DNA of 35,092 nucleotides from Phycisphaerales bacterium (GTDB lineage: Bacteria > Planctomycetota > Phycisphaerae > SM23-33). Within the stretch, counting starts at the first letter, position 1; each line of letters opens with the position of its first letter. The position numbers were made by a program, and so were the translations under genes. Under the pieces are notes generated by a model. The model worked only from the letters and a program-made list of their open reading frames with translations, had not been told where the DNA came from and did no database searches. Positions 16,639 through 26,821 of the stretch are shown here, piece after piece. Location of the stretch: positions 1 through 35,092 of the forward strand of contig JABGPF010000017.1 in assembly GCA_018645065.1 (NCBI GenBank). Direction: 5' to 3'.

Positions 16639-17658
16639 TTACAGAGCGGCCATTTTCAGGACCAGATCGCAGGTGCGGCTTGAGTAGCCCCACTCGTTGT
16701 CGTACCACATGGTGACCTTCGCCATGTTTCCGCCGATGACCTTGGTGTTGAGGCTATCGAAGATGCTGCTGGCGGGATGGTGAACGATGTCCGAGGAAAC
16801 GATTGGGTCGGCGGTGTATTCGATGATTCCGGCCATTTCGTTTTCGGCGGCTTCTTTGATTACCGCATTGATCTCTTCAGCCGTTGCTTCCTTGGCCAGT
16901 TCGACCGTCAGGTCGGTGATCGAGCCAGTCGGGATCGGGACGCGGAGTGCGTATCCGTCCAACTTGCCCTTAAGTTCGGGCAGAACCATACCGACAGCAA
17001 CGGCAGCGCCGGTGGTGGTCGGGATGATGTTCACGGCGCCTGCACGTGCGCGACGCTTGTCGGTGTGGACGAAGTCCAGGATCGACTGGTCATTGGTGTA
17101 ACCGTGGCAGGTGGTCATGAGGCCTTTGACAACGCCGAACTTCTCGTGAAGGATCTTGACAACCGGGGCCAGTGAGTTTGTCGTGCATGAAGCATTCGAA
17201 ACGCATTTGGTATCGGCGGTGAGGATATCGTCGTTAACGCCCAGTACGACTGTGGCTGCATCGCCCTTAACCGGCGCGGAGATGATAACTTTCTTTGCTC
17301 CGGCGTCGATGTGGGTGTCGTATCCGGCTTTGTCGGCGGACTTGTTGTCGCGGAAGATACCGGTGGACTCGACGACGATGTCGGCGCCAAGTGCTCCCCA
17401 CGGAAGGGCTGCCGGGTCACGCTCGGTGATCATGGCGACTTTCTTACCGTTAACGAGCAGGGATTCTTCGCTCTCGATTTCGACGGTTCCGGGGAAGCGA
17501 CCCTGGGTTGAGTCGTACTTCAGCAGGTGAGCCATCATGTCGGTGCTCGCCAGATCGTTGACGCCGACTATTTCAAATTGATCGCCTCGTTCGCACATGG
17601 CGCGGAAGACCAGGCGTCCGATACGTCCAAAACCGTTAATTCCAACTTTTACGCTCAT
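16639..17658 (-). CDS. gap: Type I glyceraldehyde-3-phosphate dehydrogenase
   Basis: [47 protein letters not shown]. Confidence 0.98.
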   Translation of the reverse strand: MSVKVGINGFGRIGRLVFRAMCERGDQFEIVGVNDLASTDMMAHLLKYDSTQGRFPGTVEIESEESLLVNGKKVAMITERDPAALPWGALGADIVVESTGIFRDNKSADKAGYDTHIDAGAKKVIISAPVKGDAATVVLGVNDDILTADTKCVSNASCTTNSLAPVVKILHEKFGVVKGLMTTCHGYTNDQSILDFVHTDKRRARAGAVNIIPTTTGAAVAVGMVLPELKGKLDGYALRVPIPTGSITDLTVELAKEATAEEINAVIKEAAENEMAGIIEYTADPIVSSDIVHHPASSIFDSLNTKVIGGNMAKVTMWYDNEWGYSSRTCDLVLKMAAL

Positions 17659-17755
17659 TTTCTATGCTCCTGACAGTTAGCTTTGCTAAGCCATGGTGAT
17701 TGTTAAAGACCGGTGAACTGCGCATTGAGTCATCACAGGCCTATCGAGGGCGAAT

Positions 17756-17784
17756 AGATTACAGTTATTTCCCCAATATGTCAA
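17756..17784 (-). promoter_or_regulatory. Candidate sigma70-type promoter for gap
   Basis: - strand TTGACA (17779-17784), 17-nt spacer, TAATCT (17756-17761); the -10 match is weak. Confidence 0.5.
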
Positions 17785-17873
17785 CCTTTATTCACCAGAA
17801 GGCCAGATCGCAGGTGCCTAAATTCCCTTATGATGCCTGCCGACCGAGGCGTTCGGAATGAAAAGGCGGTTAA

Positions 17874-20216
17874 TTACTTGGCGGCGGCGGGTTGCATGGC
17901 TTGGGCCAGATCGGACACCAGGTCGTATTTATCCTTTTCGAAGTGCTTCAATATCGTCCCCTGCCCCGCCAGGCCCGAGGCTCCCAGGAGCTCGACCAAC
18001 CGGAATCGAACAAGCGCACTGCGATCGGACACAATTCCCCCCAGGCGTCGTATGATCGCTCCGTCAAGTTTCACTTGCCCCAGCGCCGCGAGCGTTTCGG
18101 CTCGCACTACGTCGCTGGGATTCTTGAGGGCCTCGCCGATCATGAGGACCAGCACGTCGCGTTTGATCATACCGGTAAGCTGGGTCGGTGCGCGAAGCTT
18201 GCCTGCTTTCATCCCATCGCTGAGCACCAGCAGGGAGGCTATCTGGTTGGCTGCACGTATCCTGGTTTTCAGTTCGGCGACCTTCAGGTCGCCCATAATA
18301 AGCGACAGGCTTCGGGTGTAGGCGGTCTTCCAGGCGGCGCTGGATTTCTGGTCAAACTTGCCCAAAATGCTGGTGCATTCGATAACTGCCGGGGTAACGG
18401 CGCTCATTCCGGGCGGTAATTTCCCATACTTCCCGGGTGTTTTGGCGCCGGGGGCAACCAATCTCGGGGTTACCGTAAGTTGAAAATCGTCCACCGGATG
18501 CCCAGCGAGAAAATCACCGAATTTCCCGACATCAATTCGCCCAGACGCGGTGACCTTCTGCTTGCTGGAAACATACCTTCCGAAAGGCAGGGCAATTCGC
18601 AGAACGTCCTGGAACTTCTCGCCCTGGCGTCCTTCGGCTGTTACATCAAGACTCACGGTGGCGGGAATAAAACCGCCCGCCCCGGCCGACAGCTTCTGCT
18701 CGTAACTGCTGGACAATTCGACCTTAACAACAATACCGCTTCCGGAATCAACTCGCTTGGGTGCAACAACCTTCAGCGAAATGCTTTTTTCCGGCTCCAT
18801 CCCCAACGCCAGCAGGTCATCGGGAATACTTTCGGCGAGCGTTTTAAGCTCCTTGCTTCCTTCGATGGGTTCGATTGCGATTTTATGCTGTTTCGCCATG
18901 GCCATCAGTCGCCTGGCCGCCTGTCCGCTCCTGCTGATTTTGAGCCCTGCGAGCACAAGTTTTTTCGCGTCGTCTTCACGATTGATCTTGAAGTAATGTT
19001 CAGCAAGAAAAGCTGCGGCGAATACGTCTTTATCAGCGATTTTTTCCAGCCCTTCTCTTCCCAGGTCGACCAGGCTCATTTTCCCAGAGAGCAGTCGCGC
19101 TGCAGCTAGTGCTTTTACTGTTTCCGGCGCCCGGGGCTTGAGTTCCTGGGCGCGTTTTGCATGTTCGAGCGCCAGCGGCAGATCGATTCCGGCGATCAGG
19201 CGCAGCCACGCCAGATCGGCCTCCGCACCCGCATCGGGCACGCCTCCGGTTATCCTTGGCGCAAAGAGCACCACGATTTCGCCGAGATAGAGTTTCGCAC
19301 GTTCGGTCTGCCCACCCTTATTGCACGCTTCTATCAGCAGCATCCGCAGCGTAATGCTTTCGGTGTATTTTCTGGTCAACGGGCCGAAGATTTCGATCGC
19401 TCGCTTGTATTGCCCCGCGTTAAGCAGCGCGTTGCAATGCTGAATAGCAAAATCGAGACTTACTTTTTGTCCCGGTCGCAGTTTTTGATCCACGTCCAAC
19501 GCATAATCGTAGAATCTGGCGGACTGCTTATAAAGCCCCGCCGCGTCGAACATTTCACCAAGTTTCGCCGCTTGCGCAATCGAGTGCGGATTGATCGTCA
19601 GCTCGTTGATCAGGAGTTTCGCATGATCTGCGGCTGTGGTTTTATCCGCCAGCGTGAGCTTACCGGCCAATGCAGCCGGTAAATTTGGATCGAGCTTCAC
19701 CGCGGTGTCAAAGGCGTCGCTGGCCTTTTTGCGATCGCCCTGCCCGATAAAGATATCGGCCAGGTGCACCGCAGCGGCAGCTCGCAACTCGTCTGAACGC
19801 TTTGTGTCTTCAACCAGCACGCCCAGAAACTTCGTTCGCGAATCGGCGTCCTGCAAGCCCTTCATTTCCGATGCGAGCCATTGCAGTCCCAGCGCGTAAT
19901 CTCCGGGCCTGGCCTGGAGATTTTTGTTGATCGCTTTGGCGAGTTCCTTTGGTTTATTTCGCACCAGCGACAGGTACGCAATGGTGCTGTTGATGTCAGG
20001 GGCGTCAGGCGTAAGGCGCCTTGCGAACTCGGTAAGCCCAACGAGCCTTGCAGCCCGCCCCAGCGGCTTATCAGACGAATGCCTCAATCGCATAACGCTA
20101 TGGTGCAACTCACTGGCCGCCAGCTTATCCGCATTCTGCACGGTCTTTTCAGCATCACGCCCTAGAGCTACCGAGGCGGTCAACAAACACATTACTATCG
20201 TCAGATATAATCTCAC
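17874..20216 (-). CDS. Secreted TPR-repeat protein with HEAT-like C-terminus
   Basis: 780 aa; signal peptide MRLYLTIVMCLLTASVALG; TPR-like helices (KKASDAFDTAVKLDPNLPAALAGKLTL); C-terminal VVRAETLAALGQVKLDGAIIRRLGG. Confidence 0.7.
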   Translation of the reverse strand: MRLYLTIVMCLLTASVALGRDAEKTVQNADKLAASELHHSVMRLRHSSDKPLGRAARLVGLTEFARRLTPDAPDINSTIAYLSLVRNKPKELAKAINKNLQARPGDYALGLQWLASEMKGLQDADSRTKFLGVLVEDTKRSDELRAAAAVHLADIFIGQGDRKKASDAFDTAVKLDPNLPAALAGKLTLADKTTAADHAKLLINELTINPHSIAQAAKLGEMFDAAGLYKQSARFYDYALDVDQKLRPGQKVSLDFAIQHCNALLNAGQYKRAIEIFGPLTRKYTESITLRMLLIEACNKGGQTERAKLYLGEIVVLFAPRITGGVPDAGAEADLAWLRLIAGIDLPLALEHAKRAQELKPRAPETVKALAAARLLSGKMSLVDLGREGLEKIADKDVFAAAFLAEHYFKINREDDAKKLVLAGLKISRSGQAARRLMAMAKQHKIAIEPIEGSKELKTLAESIPDDLLALGMEPEKSISLKVVAPKRVDSGSGIVVKVELSSSYEQKLSAGAGGFIPATVSLDVTAEGRQGEKFQDVLRIALPFGRYVSSKQKVTASGRIDVGKFGDFLAGHPVDDFQLTVTPRLVAPGAKTPGKYGKLPPGMSAVTPAVIECTSILGKFDQKSSAAWKTAYTRSLSLIMGDLKVAELKTRIRAANQIASLLVLSDGMKAGKLRAPTQLTGMIKRDVLVLMIGEALKNPSDVVRAETLAALGQVKLDGAIIRRLGGIVSDRSALVRFRLVELLGASGLAGQGTILKHFEKDKYDLVSDLAQAMQPAAAK

Positions 20217-20231
20217 CGCTGATCTCCAGAC

Positions 20232-21626
20232 TTATTTCCTGGGAGGCATAATACTGATCGGGTAGGTCTTATCACCGCGTTGGACCAGAAGTACAAGAGT
20301 TTTATTCGGGGAGTACTTGAATGCCTTTGTAATGATTTCACTCATAGCCTTTACCGTTGTTACCGGCTGCCCGTTAACCTGGATGAGCAGGTCGCCTCGC
20401 CTGAGTCCGGAGACCCCGGCGGGTCCTTTTTCCGGAGCCGCTATAACAATCAAACCCTCAACCGTTCCGGTGGGGCTGGTGTCAAGGTAGCTGTCCGGGG
20501 GAACCTTCTCGCGGGCAACCAAGGCGATATCCTTGTTAATGTACCGTTCAGCCTCAAACGGTTGCTTGGGGATAGGCACCAGGTCCACTGTGGCTGACAG
20601 TTGCCTGTCACCGCGTTTTATATTGATCGTAATCTGTTTTTTCCCGGCAAATGCAAGTTTCTGCAGTTGGTTGAGGAACTGTTTTCCGACGAGTTCCGGC
20701 ATGGGGAATCGTTCGAGTTGCACACCGCCGATCCCGATAACAAGATCGCGTTCCTGGAGTCCTGCTTTCTCTGCGGACCCGCCCTTGACGATTTTCCCGA
20801 GCATGACCGCCGGTACTTTCAACCCGTATGTTTTCGCATCGCTGTCGGTCACCGGTTGGTAGGCCACCACGCCAGTCCAAACGCGTCGCTTGGGTGCTCC
20901 GGGCGCCGGCATGGAGGTGATTGTATTGGCGAATTCGTCGATCGGAAGGAAGTAGCGTTTTTCATCCTGCCCGGTCATTCCAACATAGGTCTGCCCTCTT
21001 GGCGTAGCCATCTGGAACGTTGTGGGCAACTGGCGTGCGACGAGCCCTACAACCTTACCGTCAAGATTAAACACAGGCGAGCAGGTTCCGGTAAGGTTTC
21101 CGCCCGTAACGCGATACAGGGTTTCCGGAACGCGAGCCCGTCCCGAAACATACGCCACGCCCACATAAGGATCGTGCCCTCTTCCGGCGTCCTGCAGACC
21201 AATCGAAACTATCTGCTGGCCGATCTGGAGCCCACTGGTCTTACCGACGAAGACGACTTTAGTCCACTTAACCGCGCCAACCGTGCGAACAAACGCCATT
21301 CCAGTCAGCGGATCGACGCCCATCACTTCGGCCGGAACCGACTTGGCGCCCAAACCGCCCGGTTTCACCGTCAGGTCGCCAATCTGCTTCAACGGTGTCT
21401 GAATACCGAATGCAGTGGTCAGGAAAACAGCTCTACCCTTCTGGTCAATGTGAACGCAAACCCCGGGCCCCGTAATGTTCTGGGCCATCTCGCCTGAGCC
21501 TATTTTCATTCCCACTATCGCCAGGGAGCCCGAAAACTCCTTGTATATCTCCGCGGGGCTCTTGGCGTAGAGCGGAGCGGAAAACGTGGCGGCGATCGTT
21601 GCGATCATAATACCTATTCGCATCAT
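20232..21626 (-). CDS. Secreted two-PDZ protein with HtrA-like domain lacking a recognisable catalytic triad
   Basis: Signal peptide MMRIGIMIATIAATFSAPLYA; PDZ-like VMLGKIVKGGSAEKAGLQERDLVIGIGG and GPAGVSGLRRGDLLIQVNGQPV; HtrA-like layout with FLTTAFG, DPLTGMAFVR and GTCSPVFNLDGKVVGL. Confidence 0.75.
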   Translation of the reverse strand: MMRIGIMIATIAATFSAPLYAKSPAEIYKEFSGSLAIVGMKIGSGEMAQNITGPGVCVHIDQKGRAVFLTTAFGIQTPLKQIGDLTVKPGGLGAKSVPAEVMGVDPLTGMAFVRTVGAVKWTKVVFVGKTSGLQIGQQIVSIGLQDAGRGHDPYVGVAYVSGRARVPETLYRVTGGNLTGTCSPVFNLDGKVVGLVARQLPTTFQMATPRGQTYVGMTGQDEKRYFLPIDEFANTITSMPAPGAPKRRVWTGVVAYQPVTDSDAKTYGLKVPAVMLGKIVKGGSAEKAGLQERDLVIGIGGVQLERFPMPELVGKQFLNQLQKLAFAGKKQITINIKRGDRQLSATVDLVPIPKQPFEAERYINKDIALVAREKVPPDSYLDTSPTGTVEGLIVIAAPEKGPAGVSGLRRGDLLIQVNGQPVTTVKAMSEIITKAFKYSPNKTLVLLVQRGDKTYPISIMPPRK

Positions 21627-21654
21627 CTTAAAATCTCCATTTTTCAGAGCAAAA

Positions 21655-22836
21655 TCAACGTTTGCGTTTATTGCGTTTCGGCGTCGAAGCTTGAGCAGAC
21701 TGCTGTGCATCAACCGCCAGTCGCTGCGCCCAGGTCGGGCCAGCACTGGCGGGCAACTTACTGATAACAAGCAGCATGATAATCCCCGCGACAGCTGTCG
21801 CCAACGAGGTATATTGATTATGAGTCAGCCCGTAGTGGACTGCGGTGTCTATGCGAATGTTTTCCAGCAAAAATCGCGTGATCGGGTAGATAATCACGAG
21901 CACCGCAAACACCTGACCCTCACGTCGGCGATAGCGGAAAAATATGCACAACAGCAACGCCAGCAGCAACGCGTTAAAGAAACCCAACGCCTGGGCCGGA
22001 CGAATCGCCAGCGAATGACTCTCCAGTGCGACCTTGGTCTGCTCGTCGGTGAAACTCGCAGGCGGAAGCATCGCGAGCATCTTTGCAGCATGCGTATGCC
22101 CGTCTTGCTCGTAATACACCTCCCGAGGGATCCCCGAAGTATCAGTCAAACACGGATCGGGATTGATCAGGCCTTCAAATTTTCGCGTTTCTCGCAGCTC
22201 CACCGAATCTTCCAGACCCAACTTGTCCAACGCAATAGCACGCTGCTCAAGCTGATGCCCATAGACCGGTGATACGCCCTGAGTGCCCTCGGAGAAGGGA
22301 TTGTCGCGACCGTCGAACTTCAGCAGCGGTTTGGAGTACATCGGGAAATGCGTCGCCAGCGCCCACTGTTCAGAACACTTACCACCGTAGCAGCATCCGT
22401 TAAGGAAGCAACCGGCCCGACCGAACGCCAAACCAACCATCAAGCTGACCGCTACGATATCCAGATATCGCCTGATAGCAATTCGTTTTGATTTGAGGTA
22501 AAGCACCACCAACAGCGCTCCCCCAATCAGTCCGCCGTAGTAGATAAGTCCGCCCGAAGTCACGTCGAGAACACCGCCCAAACCCTGCATCCTGAACTGT
22601 TCCCAGTTCTGAATAATGAATGCGGCCCGAGCACCGACGATCCCGCCCACGAGCGATAAAATACCCACAACGGTCACGGTCTCGTGATTTTCGCCCATAC
22701 GTTTGGCCCGCCAATGGGCCAACCATATACCGGAAATGAAGCCCAAAACGAGCATCAACCCGTAACCGTATACTCGCGGAGTAAAACTAAAGCCAAACAG
22801 CTCTATCGTACCAAAGTCAATTATAGTCTGCAGCAT
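21655..22836 (-). CDS. lgt: Prolipoprotein diacylglyceryl transferase
   Basis: GGLIYYGGLIGGALLVVLYL, GLAFGRAGCFLNGCCYGGKC, IRPAQALGFFNALLL, ITRFLLENIR; contains a long insertion. Confidence 0.92.
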   Translation of the reverse strand: MLQTIIDFGTIELFGFSFTPRVYGYGLMLVLGFISGIWLAHWRAKRMGENHETVTVVGILSLVGGIVGARAAFIIQNWEQFRMQGLGGVLDVTSGGLIYYGGLIGGALLVVLYLKSKRIAIRRYLDIVAVSLMVGLAFGRAGCFLNGCCYGGKCSEQWALATHFPMYSKPLLKFDGRDNPFSEGTQGVSPVYGHQLEQRAIALDKLGLEDSVELRETRKFEGLINPDPCLTDTSGIPREVYYEQDGHTHAAKMLAMLPPASFTDEQTKVALESHSLAIRPAQALGFFNALLLALLLCIFFRYRRREGQVFAVLVIIYPITRFLLENIRIDTAVHYGLTHNQYTSLATAVAGIIMLLVISKLPASAGPTWAQRLAVDAQQSAQASTPKRNKRKR

Positions 22837-22863
22837 CTGAGGCCTTCCGGAGCCGGTCCGGGA

Positions 22864-23220
22864 TTACAGTTTATCGGATACCCTGTTAGCTTTGTCGACC
22901 AATACGACATTGGGCTTGAGCGCCCGGGCCTCTTCGGACTCCATATATCCGTAGGCCATTATGATCACTTCATCGCCAACGTTGACCAATCTAGCCGCGG
23001 CGCCGTTAATGCAGATAACTCCGCTTCCCGGTTCGCCTTCGAACACATATGTCTCGAACCGGGCGCCGTCAGTCATGTCGGCGACCAGGACACACTCACC
23101 AACCATAATTCCGCTGGCGTCCAGAAGATCCTTGTCGATCGTAATCGATCCGACGTAATCAATCATGGCCTCGGTGACCGTAGCGCGATGTATTTTGCCT
23201 CTAAGTAATTTAAGCAGCAC
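22864..23220 (-). CDS. panD: Aspartate 1-decarboxylase
   Basis: [18 protein letters not shown], self-cleavage Gly-Ser in [34 protein letters not shown]. Confidence 0.97.
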   Translation of the reverse strand: MLLKLLRGKIHRATVTEAMIDYVGSITIDKDLLDASGIMVGECVLVADMTDGARFETYVFEGEPGSGVICINGAAARLVNVGDEVIIMAYGYMESEEARALKPNVVLVDKANRVSDKL

Positions 23221-23258
23221 AATAAACTCCTATCTCTGACGTCTCTATGGCGTCGATT

Positions 23259-24122
23259 CTATTGGCTCCGGGGCTCGGAGTCCACCAACATATTATCTAT
23301 AAGCCTCGCGCCGGGAAATTTCACAGCCAGGGCGATCAATACGCCATTGTCTGTTGTTTCTACGTCGCAAAGCGTCTCAGGGTCGATAATTTGTATATAA
23401 TCAATCTCACCGTCGGGCGCATTTAACCGAATATAGGCCTCAATGGCGTCAATAATTTCAGTCGCTGGGCTATGAGATTGGCGTATCTGATCGCGGGCTT
23501 CTGTCAGTGCGGCGTGCAGCGAGACGGCCTGGGCGCGAGATTCGGCGCTCAGGCGCTGGTTACGCGTGCTCATCGCCAGTCCGTCCGATTCGCGAACTAT
23601 CGGGCAGGGCACGATCTGAACGGGGATATCCAGATCGGCGACCATGCGAGTAATAATCGTCAACTGCTGAAAATCCTTCCGTCCGAAAAACGCCTTGTCG
23701 GGCGCGACGATGTTCAGCAGTTTGGTCACAACCGTGCAAACTCCGTCAAAATGCGTGGGTCGGCTTTGTCCGCAGAGGGTATCGGTAAGTTGACTTACGC
23801 TTACCGTGGTAAGGGCGTTACCGGGGTACATCGTCTCGACATCGGGGATAAAGACCAGATCGGCTCCGGCGGCGTCGCAGGAGGCAAGATCGGCTTCGAG
23901 GCTTTGCGGGTACGTTGACAGGTCCTCGCCCGGTGCAAATTGCGTAGGGTTCAGGAAAATGCTGACCACCACAAAATCACACGCCCGCCGGGCCGCTTCA
24001 ACCAGGCTGATATGCCCAGCGTGCAGACCTCCCATCGTGGGGACGAACCCAACGCTAAGCCCCTGAGCCCGAGCAGTGGAGACCGCGTGTCGAACTTCAG
24101 CTATTGTTCGTGCTGTTTTCAT
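23259..24122 (-). CDS. panC: Pantoate-beta-alanine ligase
   Basis: VGFVPTMGGLHAGHISLVEAAR, FFGRKDFQQLTIITRMV, SDGLAMSTRNQRL. Start at MKTARTI (ATG at 24122), ATGA overlap with the upstream gene. Confidence 0.97.
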   Translation of the reverse strand: MKTARTIAEVRHAVSTARAQGLSVGFVPTMGGLHAGHISLVEAARRACDFVVVSIFLNPTQFAPGEDLSTYPQSLEADLASCDAAGADLVFIPDVETMYPGNALTTVSVSQLTDTLCGQSRPTHFDGVCTVVTKLLNIVAPDKAFFGRKDFQQLTIITRMVADLDIPVQIVPCPIVRESDGLAMSTRNQRLSAESRAQAVSLHAALTEARDQIRQSHSPATEIIDAIEAYIRLNAPDGEIDYIQIIDPETLCDVETTDNGVLIALAVKFPGARLIDNMLVDSEPRSQ

Positions 24123-24712
24123 GACATTATGCCGCGAATTTCCGCTATAAGTCCACTGCGCGCCTCGGCGCAGCGAAGGTCCGTGGCGCCTGTGTCCACA
24201 CATATCACCGGGCAACCAACGATTTTATCGATTTCATTATACGCCATTCGCATCTCATGGAGAAACTCCAGCGTCATAGCAGTTTCGTATTCTCTGCCTC
24301 GTGCGGCAATTCGCGACTCGAGCACCGCTTCGGGCGCATCGAGGTGCAGAATAACGCTCACGGGGCGAACCAGGCCCGAAACACGATCGGCTAATTTACT
24401 ATAAAGCGACATTTCATCTTGAGTCAACTTAACCGCCGCGTAGATGCGATCCTGACAGAAACCGTAATCGCTGACGACCAGCCCGCTTTCAGGCCAACCG
24501 GCCAGCGATAATTGATTCACCCGCGACAGCAAAAAGAACAACTGCGCCGGAAGGCATGTGTCCTGCCCGTGCAAATACGAATCTGCGAGAAACGGATTAC
24601 CCTCGAAATCTTCGCAGATGAGTCGAGCGTCCATTTCTTCCGCCAGCCCGCGAGCCAGCGTGGTTTTACCAACTGCAGGCGGACCTATAATGCTTATCAG
24701 GGGCGCAGGCAT
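24119..24712 (-). CDS. Deoxynucleoside kinase family protein
   Basis: ISIIGPPAVGKTTLARGLAEEM (P-loop), FLLSRVNQL, SDYGFCQDRIYA, ILHLDAPEAVLESRIAARGREYE. Confidence 0.85.
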   Translation of the reverse strand: MPAPLISIIGPPAVGKTTLARGLAEEMDARLICEDFEGNPFLADSYLHGQDTCLPAQLFFLLSRVNQLSLAGWPESGLVVSDYGFCQDRIYAAVKLTQDEMSLYSKLADRVSGLVRPVSVILHLDAPEAVLESRIAARGREYETAMTLEFLHEMRMAYNEIDKIVGCPVICVDTGATDLRCAEARSGLIAEIRGIMS

Positions 24713-25200
24713 TATTGCTCCGATCCCTCCAGTTCGGCCAGTAGTGTCGCGACCGTTTTACCCAGCAGCGGATGGACCGCCTCGGCGGCGATTTCGTTCA
24801 GCGGAGCCAAAACGAACTGCCGCTGATGCATTCGAGGGTGCGGGATTGTAAGCGACGGTGAGTCCATAATTACGTTATCGATTAAAAGGATGTCCAAATC
24901 GCAGGTTCGCGAGCCCCAACGCTCCTGGCTGGGGCGATCTCGCCCGAGTTTTCGCTCGATATCCTGCAACACCGCCAGAAGTTCGTCCGGGGCCAGAGAA
25001 GTTTCAATCGCCACCGCACCGTTCAGGTAATCGCCCTGGCCGCTCGGCCCGCCGACCGGCTTGGTGCGTATCATTTGCGAAACCCGCAACACAGAAACGC
25101 CCGGCAGATCGCCCATCATCTCGACCGCCGTTTCCAACGTTTTCGACATGTCGCCGAGATTGGCGCCAAGTGCTATGTAAGCGATCTGCTCGCTGGTCAC
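24712..25200 (-). CDS. folK: 2-amino-4-hydroxy-6-hydroxymethyldihydropteridine diphosphokinase
   Basis: AYIALGANLGDMSKTLETAVEMM, KPVGGPSGQGDYLNGAVAIET, RWGSRTCDLDILLID, IPHPRMHQRQFVLAPLNEIA. Confidence 0.97.
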   Translation of the reverse strand: MTSEQIAYIALGANLGDMSKTLETAVEMMGDLPGVSVLRVSQMIRTKPVGGPSGQGDYLNGAVAIETSLAPDELLAVLQDIERKLGRDRPSQERWGSRTCDLDILLIDNVIMDSPSLTIPHPRMHQRQFVLAPLNEIAAEAVHPLLGKTVATLLAELEGSEQ

Positions 25201-25203
25201 GAT

Positions 25204-25635
25204 TTAGCTCCGGCGTGATGGTCTGAGGTCTTCGGGCCATTGATTCCCATCGGCAACGCCCAATTCGAGCCTGTCGATCGAGACTTTCACATACCGACCA
25301 GTCAATCGCTCGTCGCTGCACCAGTTCGGGTCAACCAATGTCAGGATACCGAAATCGATCGTCACCGGCATTATCGACATGACGCGGCCGAATCCGATAT
25401 ACGACCAACCGCTCACGTGCTCCAGACGAACCTTGCTGCTGGGATTATCCCTGATCGCCTGAGGCCACTCGAACCCCTCAAGCGACGGGTAGGTGAACTG
25501 CGCGTTATCGATAACACCAGGCATGCAGCGCTGCTCGGGCGTACTTACGCTGTCGCATACTATCAGCGATTCGTTGTTCAGCAGGATCTCAGCCTTGCGG
25601 GCGAAACCCTCGGTATGTTCCATTCTTACTTCCAT
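25204..25635 (-). CDS. Hypothetical protein between folK and the aminotransferase gene
   Basis: 143 aa, fills the gap within 3-8 nt of both co-oriented neighbours; no family recognised. Confidence 0.65.
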   Translation of the reverse strand: MEVRMEHTEGFARKAEILLNNESLIVCDSVSTPEQRCMPGVIDNAQFTYPSLEGFEWPQAIRDNPSSKVRLEHVSGWSYIGFGRVMSIMPVTIDFGILTLVDPNWCSDERLTGRYVKVSIDRLELGVADGNQWPEDLRPSRRS

Positions 25636-25642
25636 GTGGACG

Positions 25643-26821
25643 CTACTTGTTGATGCTGATCATGCGATCGAGCGCCTCTTTGAGGGTTGCGTCGGGGTAG
25701 GTCAGCGAGATGCGGAAGTACCCCTCGCCGGTTTGTCCGTATCCGCGCCCGGGTGTAACCACCACGCCTGTCTTATCGAGCAGATCGGCGGCGTATTTAC
25801 CGCTGTCGCCGTCGTATTCGTCCGGAACGGGAGCCCAGATATAAATCGTTGATTCCGGCTTCTCGATGCTCCAACCGTTAGCGTTGAGCGTGTCGACCAC
25901 CAGATCGCGGCGCCGTTTGTAAACCTCGCAGATCGGCGGGATGATATCCTCAGCCGTATCAAGCGCCTTTGCCGCTGCGAACTGAACCGCACGCAGCGTA
26001 CCGTTATCGATATTGTCCTTAACCGTAGACAGAGCCTTAACCGCCGAAGCGTTGCCCACAACGCACCCTACTCGCCATCCGGTCATGTTAAACGCCTTGG
26101 ACAGCGAGAAGAACTCGACCGCCACTTCGTCGGCGCCGGGAACCTGGAGAATACTGGGCGCTTTGTACCCGTCGTAGGTGTTCTCGCTGTAGGCTGAATC
26201 GTGTGCGATGAGAATATTGTGCAGGCGTCCGAACGCGACGGCCTTTTCGAAAAACTCGATCGTCGCGTTGGCGCAAGTCGGGTTGTTCGGGTAGTTGAGC
26301 CAGAGGATTTTGGCTTTCTCAGCCACTTCGCCCGGTACTTCATCGAAGTCGAATAACCAGTCTTTCTCGGGGCGCAGCGGGATTATGTGGCTTCTGGCGC
26401 CGGCGAAAACGTGCGAAATGTTGTACGTCGGGTAGCCCGGCTCGGGAATGATACCGATATCACCGGGATTCATTATCGCCATGCCCATTTTCGCGATGGC
26501 GTCTTTGGAGCCCATGGTGCACACAACCTGATCATCACCCAACTCAACGTCCCAACGTCGCTTGTAGAAGCTCTGAATCGCCTTGGCGAACTCAGGAGCC
26601 GGTGCGTCGCAACCGTAACGATGGCGATTCGGGTCGCTGGCGTCAAGCGCAGCGCGGCTAAGCTCTTGGATAACCGGATCGGGCGTGGGATAGTCAGGGT
26701 CGCCTATGCCCAGCGTTATAACATCAACGCCTTCGGCGCGAGCGGCGGCGATCTTGCGACGAAGATCGGCGAATAAATATGGGGGAAGCTGTCCGAGTCG
26801 TTCTGAAAGTTTGACGTCCAT
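25643..26821 (-). CDS. dapL: LL-diaminopimelate aminotransferase-like (DapL) class I/II aminotransferase
   Basis: LPPYLFADLRRKIAAARAEGVDVITLGIGDPDYPTP, WLNYPNNPTCANAT, EFFSLSKAFNMTGWRVGCVVGN. Start at MDVKLSER (ATG at 26821). Confidence 0.9.
   Translation of the reverse strand: MDVKLSERLGQLPPYLFADLRRKIAAARAEGVDVITLGIGDPDYPTPDPVIQELSRAALDASDPNRHRYGCDAPAPEFAKAIQSFYKRRWDVELGDDQVVCTMGSKDAIAKMGMAIMNPGDIGIIPEPGYPTYNISHVFAGARSHIIPLRPEKDWLFDFDEVPGEVAEKAKILWLNYPNNPTCANATIEFFEKAVAFGRLHNILIAHDSAYSENTYDGYKAPSILQVPGADEVAVEFFSLSKAFNMTGWRVGCVVGNASAVKALSTVKDNIDNGTLRAVQFAAAKALDTAEDIIPPICEVYKRRRDLVVDTLNANGWSIEKPESTIYIWAPVPDEYDGDSGKYAADLLDKTGVVVTPGRGYGQTGEGYFRISLTYPDATLKEALDRMISINK

Noticed and set aside
20601-21497. 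298-aa + strand ORF antisense to the PDZ protein gene
   Set aside because: The opposite strand encodes a signal peptide and two PDZ-like domains; the antisense product lacks any recognisable motif.
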